In this document: one piece after another, positions 1-9,112 of the stretch
Layout of the letters: each line of letters starts with the position of its first letter
Position numbering within the stretch: position 1 is the stretch's first letter
Assembly: GCF_900168015.1 (NCBI RefSeq)
Contig: NZ_FUYR01000003.1
Span: 186,001-250,000, forward strand
Direction: 5' to 3'
DNA from: Daejeonella lutea
GTDB lineage: Bacteria; Bacteroidota; Bacteroidia; Sphingobacteriales; Sphingobacteriaceae
DNA length: 64,000 nucleotides
Program-made: the position numbers and the translations under genes
Notes under the pieces: model-generated
Told to the model about the DNA's origin: nothing
Seen by the model: only the letters and a program-made list of their open reading frames with translations
Database searches by the model: none

Positions 1-52
1 TTTATCGGAAGCGCGAAAAGAAGGCGCAAAAGTTCCTAAAAAGAAAAATTAG
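1..52 (+). CDS. C-terminal tail of an upstream gene (partial)
   Basis: An open frame enters from the left edge and ends at a TAG at 50-52, giving a lysine-rich tail (LSEARKEGAKVPKKKN). Its stop overlaps the stop of the convergent M56 peptidase gene by two bases, as expected for tightly packed tail-to-tail genes. Basic lysine-rich tails are common on RNA-binding or helicase proteins, but sixteen residues do not allow a family call. It could also be a chance open frame. Confidence 0.4.
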   Translation, partial: LSEARKEGAKVPKKKN

Positions 53-2175
53 TTTTTTCTATACGTGAAATCTATAGTGTGATCTTTTCTTTTAAGCATT
101 TTTGATAAGATTTGATCGCGTATTTCAGAACTCTGCTTAATTCCGTCGACAATAAGTTCATTGTTGTTAATTCTGTAGGAAAACTTCTTTGGATCTTTTA
201 CCAAACCCTCAGTGATCAGCTCTTTTGTAATCTGGTGTGTAAGATCATTTGGGTTTACTGCCTGGTTTGTATTCAGCTGCTGCGAGGAATAATTTCTCCT
301 GATCGGCCTGATTGGATCCGGAGAATTTAACCCTTTTCCTGTGATTTTTGCAGGCTTATATGCTGGTGTAGGTTTTATTTCGATATCAGTTTCAATTTTT
401 GGGGTAGTATTAATACCAGGCTTCACATCCGGCGTTGCTCGAATTTCCAGTTCTGGAACTACATTGATTTTTGGAGACTTTGCAGGTCTTGCTTTGATTG
501 CTTTTATTCCAGCACGAGGCTCCAGATTAGGCGCTGAAGGAGATTGTGGTGTGTAGGGGACTGGAGCAGTTAATGGCGATACTGACGGTGTAGGAGGTAC
601 AGATGGTGCCGCTGGTGCTGCCGGCGCGGCGGGAGCAGTAGGCGGCAAAGTATCTGCAAATGCAGACAATGGTTCCAGATTAGAAATATCAGAAAGAGCG
701 GTAAATTTCTCTATGGCAAAATCCTTGTTTAGCACTAATTTGCCAAGCAATTTTAATGGCTCTCCTTTAAAATGAAGTTCTTTCCGTGGATTTTCAAAAG
801 CTTCGAATGTTGTGAAATTTCCTCTGGGAACTGATTTATTATGACTGTTTTCAGTCGCGTTAACAGCCTCGTTGAACTGGACAATTTCTATTATAGTATT
901 GGTATAATCAGCAAGATTTTCTTTCGCAACCTTCCTGTTATTGACGTAGAGTTCGGTAACCTCATCATCCTGTATTACGATTTTATACGACTTTCCATTG
1001 TGATCGGCATTGAATGTAGTTGATCCACCATTTATGGTAATTTCATGAATTTTTGCAGCTGGAATGGTGTCAGGGATTAATGTAAAGGATTTAACGGCTG
1101 GGAATGCCTTTTCAAATGTTGAAACCACAGGGTTAAATGTTTTGCTGATGTGTTCTTTTGCTCCATCTGTAAAAGCAAGACTCAGCAGGCCGGAAAATAC
1201 CAGGCCAGATGTTAAAATAAATTTTTCCATTGGATTTAAGGTGTCGTTTTGGTTATAAATGATTCTTTTGGCTCGCTTTACCAAACTGTTTTCAGAACCG
1301 GTGAAGGCGATTGATAATTGATTGTGGTGATTACGGTATTCTTCAAATGATATCAGAGCGCGAACGTATTCTATTTTTCCGCTGCTGCTTGCAATAGCGA
1401 GGTCATCACAGCAGTTTTCACGTTCAATTCGAATACGTTTGGAGAGCCACCATATCGCCGGGTTAAAGAAGAAAACCACTTCAACCAGGCTTTGGAAGAT
1501 GTTGATAAAATAATCCTGCCGCTTAATGTGCGCCAGTTCATGGAGGATAATTGCCTCTACCTGCTCTGCAGGAATTGCAGCAAGCATACCCACAGGAACC
1601 AATATCATGGGCTTAAAATAGCCCACAGTCAGAGGTATGGCTGTTAAACCCGATTCGGCAAAAGTTACTATTGATTTAATGCCCATTCTTTTTGACCAGA
1701 TTTGGACAAGCGATGTCCATTTATCTCCCGGATTAAAAATTTCCTTGTTCTTAAGATTTGAGACACGGTAGATACCCAGCGACAATTGGACTCCATTGAA
1801 GCATATAATTATGAACCATGCCAGTACAATGCTATTTGAGTAAAGGTTTAGCGTTGAAAAAACCTGATCTAGTAAATCCGCTTGTGCAATTGTTTGAATT
1901 TGAGGTCCTTCAATAAGAAGACTTCCTTTTTCGAATGATATCTCCGCAGGAGTATCAGCAAACTTAAAAAATGTCAATAGTGAGCATAGTACAAACAGGA
2001 CCATGCCGCCGGCAAGAAAATTATAACGTACTGAAGGCGATAATTTTCCTGATCCGAGTAAGATCAATCCGGTAAATGCGGCTATAGCTGCCCCTTGCCA
2101 TAGTGAATGTAGAAGGGTGAGATACACGGCCCTTGTAAGAGCTTCTGAATCCATAAAATCAACTATTAAGTTCAT
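49..2175 (-). CDS. BlaR1-type M56 family membrane metallopeptidase
   Basis: Membrane-embedded zinc peptidase of the BlaR1/MecR1 family (M56), predicted to sense a signal and relieve repression by the adjacent BlaI-type repressor. The N-terminal 250 residues hold several hydrophobic segments around the zinc motif HELAH at residues 212-216, followed by a conserved region RIERENCCDDLA. The C-terminal half is not a penicillin-binding sensor domain. After a last membrane segment near residue 325 it carries a short extracytoplasmic domain, an alanine/proline-rich linker near residues 510-600, and a terminal 60-residue charged domain. The 708-residue length is typical of Bacteroidota members of the family. 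It starts 3 nt after the repressor gene stop, so the two are co-transcribed. The signal sensed is unknown; beta-lactam sensing is not supported. Confidence 0.9.
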   Translation of the reverse strand: MNLIVDFMDSEALTRAVYLTLLHSLWQGAAIAAFTGLILLGSGKLSPSVRYNFLAGGMVLFVLCSLLTFFKFADTPAEISFEKGSLLIEGPQIQTIAQADLLDQVFSTLNLYSNSIVLAWFIIICFNGVQLSLGIYRVSNLKNKEIFNPGDKWTSLVQIWSKRMGIKSIVTFAESGLTAIPLTVGYFKPMILVPVGMLAAIPAEQVEAIILHELAHIKRQDYFINIFQSLVEVVFFFNPAIWWLSKRIRIERENCCDDLAIASSSGKIEYVRALISFEEYRNHHNQLSIAFTGSENSLVKRAKRIIYNQNDTLNPMEKFILTSGLVFSGLLSLAFTDGAKEHISKTFNPVVSTFEKAFPAVKSFTLIPDTIPAAKIHEITINGGSTTFNADHNGKSYKIVIQDDEVTELYVNNRKVAKENLADYTNTIIEIVQFNEAVNATENSHNKSVPRGNFTTFEAFENPRKELHFKGEPLKLLGKLVLNKDFAIEKFTALSDISNLEPLSAFADTLPPTAPAAPAAPAAPSVPPTPSVSPLTAPVPYTPQSPSAPNLEPRAGIKAIKARPAKSPKINVVPELEIRATPDVKPGINTTPKIETDIEIKPTPAYKPAKITGKGLNSPDPIRPIRRNYSSQQLNTNQAVNPNDLTHQITKELITEGLVKDPKKFSYRINNNELIVDGIKQSSEIRDQILSKMLKRKDHTIDFTYRKN

Positions 2176-2178
2176 TTG

Positions 2179-2577
2179 TTATTTATTATTGTCCAGGTCT
2201 TTTAATATTTTTCTAAGTTCATCAAGCTCTTCCCGGGAAGTTTTTTTGCTTCCAACTAGCTGCATCACCAATTTCGATGGAGAACCATTGTAAAGAGTGT
2301 TAACAAAACGATCTAGTAAGTGACTCTTTGTTTTATACTCTTCCTCTGCCGGTCGGTAGATATGTTTCATGCTGCTTTCATCTCGAAGAAGCAAGTTCTT
2401 TTCGGCCATGATTTGCATTAATTTTAGTGTCGAGGTATAATTAACCTCCCGCTGCTCGTTGAGTTTATCATTAACAAGCCTGACTGTTGACGGGCCAAAC
2501 TCCCATAAAACCTGGAGGATCTCGAGCTCAGATTTTGTGGGTTCAGGTTTTTTGACTTTTTCTTCTTTCTCTTCCAT
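2179..2577 (-). CDS. BlaI/MecI/CopY family transcriptional repressor
   Basis: Small winged-helix repressor of 132 residues. The DNA-binding part is at residues 14-80 (SELEILQVLWEFGPSTVRLV and following), and the C-terminal part is the dimerisation region that M56 peptidases cleave in this family. It is the first gene of a two-gene operon with the M56 peptidase and lies 3 nt upstream of it. A perfect palindrome TTCGTACGAA sits 20-30 bases upstream of the start codon and could be its own operator (inference). Targets beyond its own operon cannot be read from the sequence. Confidence 0.92.
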   Translation of the reverse strand: MEEKEEKVKKPEPTKSELEILQVLWEFGPSTVRLVNDKLNEQREVNYTSTLKLMQIMAEKNLLLRDESSMKHIYRPAEEEYKTKSHLLDRFVNTLYNGSPSKLVMQLVGSKKTSREELDELRKILKDLDNNK

Positions 2578-2597
2578 ATAACTAAGGTAGGAAACTT

Positions 2598-2607
2598 TTC
2601 GTACGAA
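2598..2607. promoter_or_regulatory. Candidate operator upstream of the BlaI-type repressor
   Basis: Perfect 10-bp palindrome TTCGTACGAA, 20 bases upstream of the repressor start. BlaI-family repressors bind dyad sites overlapping their own promoter, so position and symmetry fit autoregulation. The exact sequence is not one I can match to a described site. Confidence 0.35.
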
Positions 2608-2853
2608 TTGTAATCTAGCTTAATTTTTTTTTGTTAAATTTTGTTAAATAGTTGTTAAGGCTATAGGATGGCAATAAAATGGTGGTTTTCCAGTATTGTT
2701 AATGGTTTATGATTTGCAATATTTGGTAGCCTAACAGATTATTATGACCCTGCATCTACCTATGCCATTACCATAATAACCTTAAGGAATTTCAAAATTG
2801 GTAGTGGAGTAAAAGACTGAAAGCAAGGCTGTATAGCTAACATACCATGTTGA

Positions 2854-3129
2854 ATGGAGATAATAATTAAAAGAGCATCATTTAGTGCTGACGACTTCAA
2901 TTCTGAGAATACTTATAGACAATTTGGTTCTGCGAAAAATCTAGACGGATTTGTAGCAATAGAAATAGCCGATCAGTCATTTGATGCATTTAAAGAAATA
3001 CTGCGTGAAACGTATGCAGGTCTGGATTCTGAATATGGGCGTCATGCGTTGGAGCAACAGCATTCGGAAACACTGGAAAAACGTCAGATGATGATCAGCC
3101 AGATTATTACGAAGATATTTAAACCCTGA
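2854..3129 (+). CDS. Small hypothetical protein, 91 aa
   Basis: Begins MEIIIKRASFSADDFNSENT and ends KIFKP. It has no signal peptide or membrane segment, is soluble and mildly acidic, and has a long predicted helix in its C-terminal half (ALEQQHSETLEKRQMMISQI). I do not recognise the family. It stands alone between the divergent BlaI-type gene and a TMEM220-like gene. Base composition matches the neighbours. It could be a lineage-specific cytoplasmic protein; the function is unknown. Confidence 0.6.
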   Translation: MEIIIKRASFSADDFNSENTYRQFGSAKNLDGFVAIEIADQSFDAFKEILRETYAGLDSEYGRHALEQQHSETLEKRQMMISQIITKIFKP

Positions 3130-3284
3130 GAAGGGCAAGGAACCATGTGGAAGGTATAAAGATTCTTTACAGCCTAAATTTTCAGTCCTTAATCTAATTA
3201 ACCGAAATATATGCTTTGCTAGTTAATCATTGCAAATTTATCCGGGAGAACATTCTATCTTCGGTTTATTAAAGGTCTAATTAA

Positions 3285-3659
3285 ATGTTTCTGATCATAC
3301 TTAATATCCTTTTCTGCCTATCATTTCTTCTTTTTGCGTGGTTTAATCTCAATGACGGAGATTCCTGGCTTTGGGTTCCCATTTATGTTGCCGCAGCCTT
3401 ATGTTGTGGTCTCGCAGCTTATGGACTGTATTACCCGGCGGTTTATATTGTCCTTATCACGTTTTATTTAGCCTATGCTTTGATGTTGTTTTTTGCAAAG
3501 GATGGTGTTAGAGACTGGGTAATTAAATACAAGCAGCCGAGTATCACCGAAAGCATGCAGGCAACCAAACCTTACATTGAGAAAACCAGGGAATTCTTCG
3601 GCCTGCTTATCGTTGCAGCAGCACTTGCTATCAATTTTTTTACAGTACCGGGTTTGTAG
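3285..3659 (+). CDS. TMEM220-family membrane protein
   Basis: A 124-residue integral membrane protein resembling the transmembrane protein 220 family. It has an N-terminal hydrophobic helix, the FAWFNLNDGDSWLWVP segment that resembles the family's N-L-N-D-x-D-x-x-W signature, two or three further helices, and a final helix near residues 102-120. Function is unknown throughout the family. It lies 220 bases upstream of the ebo cluster on the same strand, but the gap suggests separate transcription. Start chosen at the first ATG, which opens directly into the first hydrophobic helix. Confidence 0.75.
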   Translation: MFLIILNILFCLSFLLFAWFNLNDGDSWLWVPIYVAAALCCGLAAYGLYYPAVYIVLITFYLAYALMLFFAKDGVRDWVIKYKQPSITESMQATKPYIEKTREFFGLLIVAAALAINFFTVPGL

Positions 3660-3879
3660 GATTAATAAATCATTTTTGACAATTTCAAATTAAAACGGCC
3701 TTGAGTATGCTTATAATGGCCACTATTGGAATCTCTTAATCTGCGGTAAGCTCTTTTCCCGAGAGACCTAGTCATTCAAGTTTCGTTATCGAATCTGATT
3801 GAGCATCTTCCATTCAAATTGTAATTTGTTTTTGCTAATTTTCGCAAGTTAAAGCTGTAACCAGGGATAATTCAATAAC

Positions 3880-4737
3880 ATGTTTGATTACGATGCAGAA
3901 AGATTACGTGGTGTCATGGTGGAAATTGCCCGTTCAAATATTTCCTCCGACGCCTGGGATTGGCTTCATGAGAAAATTAGTTTAAGCGAAATTTCCAGTA
4001 TCAATTCGATATTTTCAAGGATGCCGAGAATGACTGGCAAAGATGCCGTGCGTGTCAGTCCATCTGACGCAGAAAGCTTGGAAGATTTGAAGCCAGGATT
4101 TGGGCTGGTGAATTGGACAGCAGACAGACTTGGGCGCGTATGTTTATTAATGCATATCGACCCATCAGACAAGGAAAGGTATTTGAAAACCGTTGAGGAT
4201 CTTTTTCTCGCTGCTGAAATGGGGGAGCTCGTAGCTCTGTACTCCGCCCTGCCCTTATTGGCTTACCCAGAACATTGGAAATTTCGATGTGCTGAAGGAA
4301 TTAGGAGTAATATGGCCAATGTGTTGGAAGCGATAATGTACGCAAATCCGTATCCTGCAAAGTATCTTGATGAAAGCGCCTGGAACCAATTGGTGATGAA
4401 AGCCTTTTTTACAGAAAAAGATATTAAACGTATAAACGGCTTTGATGAACGGGCTAATGCAGAGCTTGCCCGCATTCTTTCAGATTATGCTCATGAACGC
4501 TGGGCAGCTGGCCGGAGTGTGAATCCTCTTTTATGGAGAGCGACATCTGGATTTATAGATCAACAGATTAAAGATGATCTCGGAAAAGTTTTGTCGGATG
4601 GTGACCTCAGAGAAAGGAAAGCTGCTGCGCTCACAATTTTTAAATCAAATTCGCCTGAGGCAAAAGGGCTTTTGAAAAATTACGCCGACTTAGTATCAGA
4701 TATCGAGAATAAGAAATTAACCTGGGACACGCTGTGA
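3880..4737 (+). CDS. eboA: EboA-like protein, first gene of the ebo cluster
   Basis: A 285-residue soluble, largely helical protein identified mainly as the first gene of a six-gene array matching the ebo cluster (EboA, TatD-like EboB, UbiA-like EboC, dehydroquinate-synthase-like EboD, EboE, phosphatase-like EboF). It has no signal peptide and no catalytic motif I can identify. It contains alternating helices reminiscent of HEAT-like repeats (for example near residues 130-200). The ebo cluster is known from cyanobacteria, several bacterial phyla and eustigmatophyte plastids. In scytonemin-producing cyanobacteria it is needed for export of a scytonemin precursor to the periplasm. The role of EboA itself is unknown. 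It is followed by eboB after 85 bases. Confidence 0.75.
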   Translation: MFDYDAERLRGVMVEIARSNISSDAWDWLHEKISLSEISSINSIFSRMPRMTGKDAVRVSPSDAESLEDLKPGFGLVNWTADRLGRVCLLMHIDPSDKERYLKTVEDLFLAAEMGELVALYSALPLLAYPEHWKFRCAEGIRSNMANVLEAIMYANPYPAKYLDESAWNQLVMKAFFTEKDIKRINGFDERANAELARILSDYAHERWAAGRSVNPLLWRATSGFIDQQIKDDLGKVLSDGDLRERKAAALTIFKSNSPEAKGLLKNYADLVSDIENKKLTWDTL

Positions 4738-4822
4738 ACGAGATCTCGCAACTTGCCTCCCGATACCTGAGCAGGCAAAAAACAGTTATTATTAAGTTAA
4801 TTCGCCATTAGAAAATACGAGT

Positions 4823-5809
4823 ATGTGCTGCACTCACTCATTTGAAGATCGAAAACCAGCTACAGTTCCTGCTGAAAAGCTTGATCTGGAAGCTGTTCAG
4901 GGGATGAAATTTTTTGATCCTCATGTTCACATGACATCACGAACTACAGACGATTACCAGGCTATGGCAGATTCTGGTATAGTGGCTTTGATTGAACCAG
5001 CTTTCTGGCTCGGCCAGCCGCGAACGGGGATAGATAGTTTCAGGGACTATTACAGTAGTTTGATTGGTTGGGAACGATTCCGCTCCTCTCAATTTGGGAT
5101 TAAACACTATTGCACTATAGGACTTAACTCACGCGAAGCAAATAACGAGAAGCTGGCAGAAGAGGTAATGGAATTGCTTCCCCTTTTTATTTATAAAGAG
5201 GGTGTTGTAGGGATTGGAGAAATTGGTTTCGATGATCAGACTGCAGCTGAGGAGAAATACTACCGGGCACAACTGGAACTTGCTAAAGAATCTGGTTTAC
5301 CTGTTCAGATCCATACACCACACAGGGATAAGAAAAAAGGAACGCAGCGCAGCATGGACATAGCCATCGAGCATGGACTGGATCCTTATAAAGTTATTGT
5401 TGATCATAACAATGAGGAAACTGTTAAAGAAGTGCTTGACAAAGGGTTTTGGGCGGCATTTACAATTTATCCATTTACCAAAATGGGTAATGAGCGCATG
5501 GTTGAGGTCGCGAAACAGTATGGACCTGAAAGGATCATGATCAACTCTGCGGCTGATTGGGGGATAAGTGACCCATTGGCGGTACCAAAGACAGCAGCTT
5601 TAATGAAGATAAAAGGGATTGGTGATGAGGCAATAAAGTTGATCACCTACTCCAACGCGATAAAGGCGTTTGCACAAAGCGGGCAGATAGATGAGAAGGA
5701 TTTCGTTAATTCTGCATCCGTAGATCAAAGTCAGAAATTCGAGGGAAATACAGTGCTTCGCGGTGGACAGCAGCCACGTACTAATAAATCCTCTATTATC
5801 ATTAGTTAG
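4823..5809 (+). CDS. eboB: EboB, TatD-family metal-dependent hydrolase
   Basis: A 328-residue TIM-barrel amidohydrolase-like protein of the TatD family. Visible metal-site motifs are FDPHVHMTSR (H34 and H36), GIGEIGFDDQ (bridging Glu), PVQIHTPHRD and VIVDHNNEE. Together they make up the usual TatD metal ligands, and a late aspartate lies in the INSAADWG segment. No signal peptide, so cytoplasmic. It ends with TAG directly abutting the GTG start of eboC, indicating translational coupling. In ebo clusters this subunit is presumed to hydrolyse a metabolite intermediate; the substrate is unknown. The C-terminal 30 residues are polar and probably disordered. Confidence 0.85.
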   Translation: MCCTHSFEDRKPATVPAEKLDLEAVQGMKFFDPHVHMTSRTTDDYQAMADSGIVALIEPAFWLGQPRTGIDSFRDYYSSLIGWERFRSSQFGIKHYCTIGLNSREANNEKLAEEVMELLPLFIYKEGVVGIGEIGFDDQTAAEEKYYRAQLELAKESGLPVQIHTPHRDKKKGTQRSMDIAIEHGLDPYKVIVDHNNEETVKEVLDKGFWAAFTIYPFTKMGNERMVEVAKQYGPERIMINSAADWGISDPLAVPKTAALMKIKGIGDEAIKLITYSNAIKAFAQSGQIDEKDFVNSASVDQSQKFEGNTVLRGGQQPRTNKSSIIIS

Positions 5810-6691
5810 GTGGGCAAAATTCATACCTACCTGCGCTTAATGCGCCCGGCTAACGTCGTAACCTCTATTGCAGATGTACTTGCAGGGATCGCAATTTCCG
5901 GATATTTTTTGAATGGGAACATAAATTACATTTCAGTTTTTCTCTTATGTTTCTCAACAGCCTGCTTGTATGCTGGAGGAATAGTTTTTAATGATATTTT
6001 TGACGCCGACCTCGATAAAATCGAACGTCCTGAGCGTGCAATTCCAAGTGGTGCTATAACCATCAGAGAAGCTTGGCTCATTGGTTCATCACTTCTTGTC
6101 ATCGGCGTTTTTTCCGCCGTGGAATTCAGGTTGTTCTCAGGTATTATCGCTTTTGCGATTGCTGTTGCGGCATTGCTTTACAATAAGTTTACCAAGCATT
6201 CTTCGCTATTGGGACCTTTGAATATGGGTCTTTGCCGGGGATTGAATCTATGGCTTGGGTTAAGTATTCTATCATACAGTTTTAATCAATGGCAGATCCT
6301 GGGATTGATTCCGCTTATCTATATCTTTTCTATCACAATGATCAGTCAGGGCGAGGTTCATGGAGGAAATGTTAGAAAGCTTTATATCGGAGGGTTCTTG
6401 TATATTATTGTGATCTGTTTTATCCTGACGGCTTCACGCATCCAGGATAATATGCTTCTAACGCTTGTTTTTCTTCTGCCTTTTGCTTACATGATATTAA
6501 CTCCGTTGTTCAATGCGATCGAAGATCCAATTGCCAAGAACATTGGAAAGGCAGTTAAAGCTGGAGTAATCTCCCTGATATTAATGGATGCAGCCTGGGC
6601 GGCAGCTTTTGGGTCGTACGTTGCAGCGGTGGCTATTGCTTGTCTTTTGCCAATTTCCATTTGGCTGTCAAAGCGTTTTGCCGTTACTTAG
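5810..6691 (+). CDS. eboC: EboC, UbiA-like prenyltransferase
   Basis: An integral membrane protein of 293 residues with about eight or nine hydrophobic helices. It has the UbiA-superfamily first aspartate-rich motif NDIFDADLDKIERP at residues 61-74, which binds the prenyl diphosphate through magnesium. The second aspartate-rich motif of classical UbiA proteins is not obvious; the corresponding loop reads QGEVHGGNVRK, as in other EboC-like proteins. The start is GTG, directly after the eboB stop, and the next residues GKIHTYLRLMRPANVV are the typical UbiA N-terminus. It may attach a lipid to a soluble precursor or act as a membrane carrier; substrate unknown. Confidence 0.85.
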   Translation: MGKIHTYLRLMRPANVVTSIADVLAGIAISGYFLNGNINYISVFLLCFSTACLYAGGIVFNDIFDADLDKIERPERAIPSGAITIREAWLIGSSLLVIGVFSAVEFRLFSGIIAFAIAVAALLYNKFTKHSSLLGPLNMGLCRGLNLWLGLSILSYSFNQWQILGLIPLIYIFSITMISQGEVHGGNVRKLYIGGFLYIIVICFILTASRIQDNMLLTLVFLLPFAYMILTPLFNAIEDPIAKNIGKAVKAGVISLILMDAAWAAAFGSYVAAVAIACLLPISIWLSKRFAVT

Positions 6692-6757
6692 CATATAATT
6701 ATTTATCATTTAAATTACAGGCTCATCCGTAAATAACGGCTCTGGTCCGCTCTTGAT

Positions 6758-7903
6758 ATGGAACACCTACAGCAGTCATTTACAATAAAATTCGAATACA
6801 AAGTTTATTTCACTTCACACTTATTTGAGGTTTCCAATAACATATTCAATGCCTTTCTTAATAATACTGGTTCACCTGAGATTCCCCGGAAAATTCTTTT
6901 TGTTATAGATCAGGGCGTTATTACTGCAAATAATGATCTTATATCCCAAATAAAAAATTATTTCGACCGTCACCAGACCGTTCAGCTTGTCAACGATTTT
7001 ATTGTCATCCCAGGTGGTGAAATTGTAAAAAATGAAACCCGATATTTTGACGAGATTCTTGAGGCAGTTAACACGTATAAGATTGATCGTCAGTCCTACA
7101 TCGCGGCAATTGGCGGTGGATCCGTACTCGACCTGGTCGGATATGCAGCAGCAGTATCTCACAGAGGTATCAAGCATATTCGTATCCCGACAACGGTGCT
7201 TTCCCAGAATGATTCAGGTGTTGGGGTGAAAAACGGAATAAACTACTTCGAGAAAAAGAATTTCCTGGGAACTTTTGCTCCGCCAATAGCAGTTTTTAAT
7301 GATGACCAATATCTTAAAACATTGAGTTATCGCGATTGGCGTTCGGGTATTTCTGAAGCGATCAAAGTAGCTTTGATTAAGGATCCAGTCTTTTTTACAT
7401 GGCTCGAAGAAAATGCTGCTGCCCTTGTTTCCCGTGACCTTAAAACGATGAACTACTTGGTTCACCGATGCGCTGAGCTACATATGCAGCATATCGCGGG
7501 TCGTGACCCTTTCGAAACCGGATCATCAAGGCCCCTGGATTTTGGTCACTGGAGTGCACATAAGTTAGAACAACTTTCGAATTTCGAAGTTTTACATGGC
7601 GAAGCTGTAGCGATGGGCATGGCATTAGATACCGCGTATTCAAACATGTGCGGGCGTTTGTCAGGTGGCGAAACCGATCGTATCATTAGCTTGTTGAAGG
7701 TCCTCGGTTTTGAAATAACACATCCTTTAATGGAGGTCGATGCAGATGACAGTGCAATATTGCGCGGGCTTGAAGAATTTCGCGAACACCTTGGAGGTAG
7801 ACTAACCATCATGCTTCTTGATCGTATCGGTGTTGGAGCAGAGGTTCATGAAATAGATTACGAGTTGCTAAAACAAGCCGGGAAAAAACTTAAATCGTAT
7901 TAA
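6758..7903 (+). CDS. eboD: EboD, 3-dehydroquinate synthase-like sugar-phosphate cyclase
   Basis: A 381-residue member of the dehydroquinate synthase / sugar-phosphate cyclase superfamily. The NAD-binding motif is IGGGSVLDLVG (residues 118-128). The candidate zinc ligands are E200 in SGISEAIKVA, H264 in DFGHWSAHKLE and H280 in VLHGEAVAMG. The substrate loop reads IPTTVLSQNDSGVGVKNGIN, differing from true AroB (A-Q-V-D-S-S-V-G-G-K-T-G-I-N), so it probably uses a different sugar phosphate, as in EboD proteins elsewhere. A role in the shikimate pathway is unlikely given the context. Its TAA overlaps the eboE ATG by one base. Confidence 0.88.
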   Translation: MEHLQQSFTIKFEYKVYFTSHLFEVSNNIFNAFLNNTGSPEIPRKILFVIDQGVITANNDLISQIKNYFDRHQTVQLVNDFIVIPGGEIVKNETRYFDEILEAVNTYKIDRQSYIAAIGGGSVLDLVGYAAAVSHRGIKHIRIPTTVLSQNDSGVGVKNGINYFEKKNFLGTFAPPIAVFNDDQYLKTLSYRDWRSGISEAIKVALIKDPVFFTWLEENAAALVSRDLKTMNYLVHRCAELHMQHIAGRDPFETGSSRPLDFGHWSAHKLEQLSNFEVLHGEAVAMGMALDTAYSNMCGRLSGGETDRIISLLKVLGFEITHPLMEVDADDSAILRGLEEFREHLGGRLTIMLLDRIGVGAEVHEIDYELLKQAGKKLKSY

Positions 7904-9111
7904 TGAAACTGAGAGCTGGTCATCTAACTTATTGTACCAATATTCATGCTGGCGAATCATGGGGAAACCATTTTGAATCCCTCCGGGCTAATTTTCCGTT
8001 AATTAAGCAGCTGGTGTCACCGCATCAGCGGATGGGGATCGGTCTTAGGCTTTCAAATACTGCCAGCGTTGAGCTTCAAAATTCGGATAGACTGGCCGAG
8101 TTTAAGTCATGGCTTATAGAAAGCAATGCCTATGTTTTCACGATGAATGGATTTCCTTATGGCGACTTTCATCACGCAGTGGTAAAGGATCAGGTGCATG
8201 CCCCAGACTGGACTACCAAAGAAAGGGTTGATTATACACTCCGCATGTTTGATATCCTGGCTGAGCTGCTGCCTGAAGGTATCGATGGAGGGATATCCAC
8301 ATCACCTTTGAGCTATAGATATTGGCATCAGTCGTCTGAGAAATTGTCACGCGCTACGAGCACAGCCACAAGTAACATAATTTGCGTCCTGGAGAAATTA
8401 ATTCAATTTAAGACAACTCATGGTACGGTAATGCATCTGGATATTGAGCCAGAGCCAGATGGTTTATTGGAAACCGGGAGGGAATTCATTGACTGGTACC
8501 AGAATGTGCTTCTCCCGGAGGCAAAAAATACCCTGGGAGGTAAACTTAGTATGTCCGCGGATGCGATAGATGAAGCAGTTAGAGAACATATTTGCCTCTG
8601 CTATGATGTTTGCCATTTCGCAATTGGATATGAACCCCATCAGGAGATACTTAATGAACTTGCGTCGAAAGATATGCGAATTGGAAAAATCCAGATAAGT
8701 GCTGCCTTAAAATCGGATTTGCCGGTAGATGTATCTTCCCGGAAGGCAATTTCAGAGGCATTCGAAAAATTCAATGAACCAACATATTTACATCAGGTAG
8801 TTGCAAGTACGAAATATGAGGAGCTTATCCGCTATCGTGATTTGCCACAGGCGTTGGATGATATTGAAAATCCGGAAGTGAATGAATGGCGGGCACACTT
8901 TCATGTTCCGGTTTTCTTGGAAGACCTGGGTATTCTTAAATCTACACAGTCTGATATCATAGAAGTATTAAGAATTCAAAATGCGAAATCTTTTACAGAA
9001 CATCTTGAAGTGGAGACTTACACATGGGAGGTTTTGCCTGCATACTTAAAAGTCCCAATTCACCAGTGTATTGTCAGGGAACTAAATTGGGTGAAAGACG
9101 TTTTAGAATAA
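7903..9111 (+). CDS. eboE: EboE, metabolite traffic protein, TIM-barrel type
   Basis: A 402-residue cytoplasmic protein beginning MKLRAGHLTYCTNIHAGESW. The early H-L-T-Y-C-T-N-I-H segment is characteristic of EboE. The alternating strand/helix pattern, with acidic and histidine residues at strand ends (MHLDIEPEPDG, CYDVCHFAIG, FHVPVF), suggests a xylose-isomerase-like TIM barrel with a metal site. EboE proteins are described as metabolite traffic proteins on genetic grounds; no reaction is established. Start overlaps the eboD stop by one base, and eboF begins 1 nt after its stop, so all three are translationally linked. Confidence 0.85.
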   Translation: MKLRAGHLTYCTNIHAGESWGNHFESLRANFPLIKQLVSPHQRMGIGLRLSNTASVELQNSDRLAEFKSWLIESNAYVFTMNGFPYGDFHHAVVKDQVHAPDWTTKERVDYTLRMFDILAELLPEGIDGGISTSPLSYRYWHQSSEKLSRATSTATSNIICVLEKLIQFKTTHGTVMHLDIEPEPDGLLETGREFIDWYQNVLLPEAKNTLGGKLSMSADAIDEAVREHICLCYDVCHFAIGYEPHQEILNELASKDMRIGKIQISAALKSDLPVDVSSRKAISEAFEKFNEPTYLHQVVASTKYEELIRYRDLPQALDDIENPEVNEWRAHFHVPVFLEDLGILKSTQSDIIEVLRIQNAKSFTEHLEVETYTWEVLPAYLKVPIHQCIVRELNWVKDVLE

Positions 9112-9112
9112 G

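Noticed and set aside
49-2577. BlaR1/BlaI pair as a beta-lactam resistance operon
   Set aside because: No beta-lactamase gene and no penicillin-binding domain are present.
6758-7903. Dehydroquinate-synthase-like gene as the aroB of the shikimate pathway
   Set aside because: Substrate loop differs from AroB and the gene is embedded between eboC and eboE with overlaps, so an ebo role is better supported.
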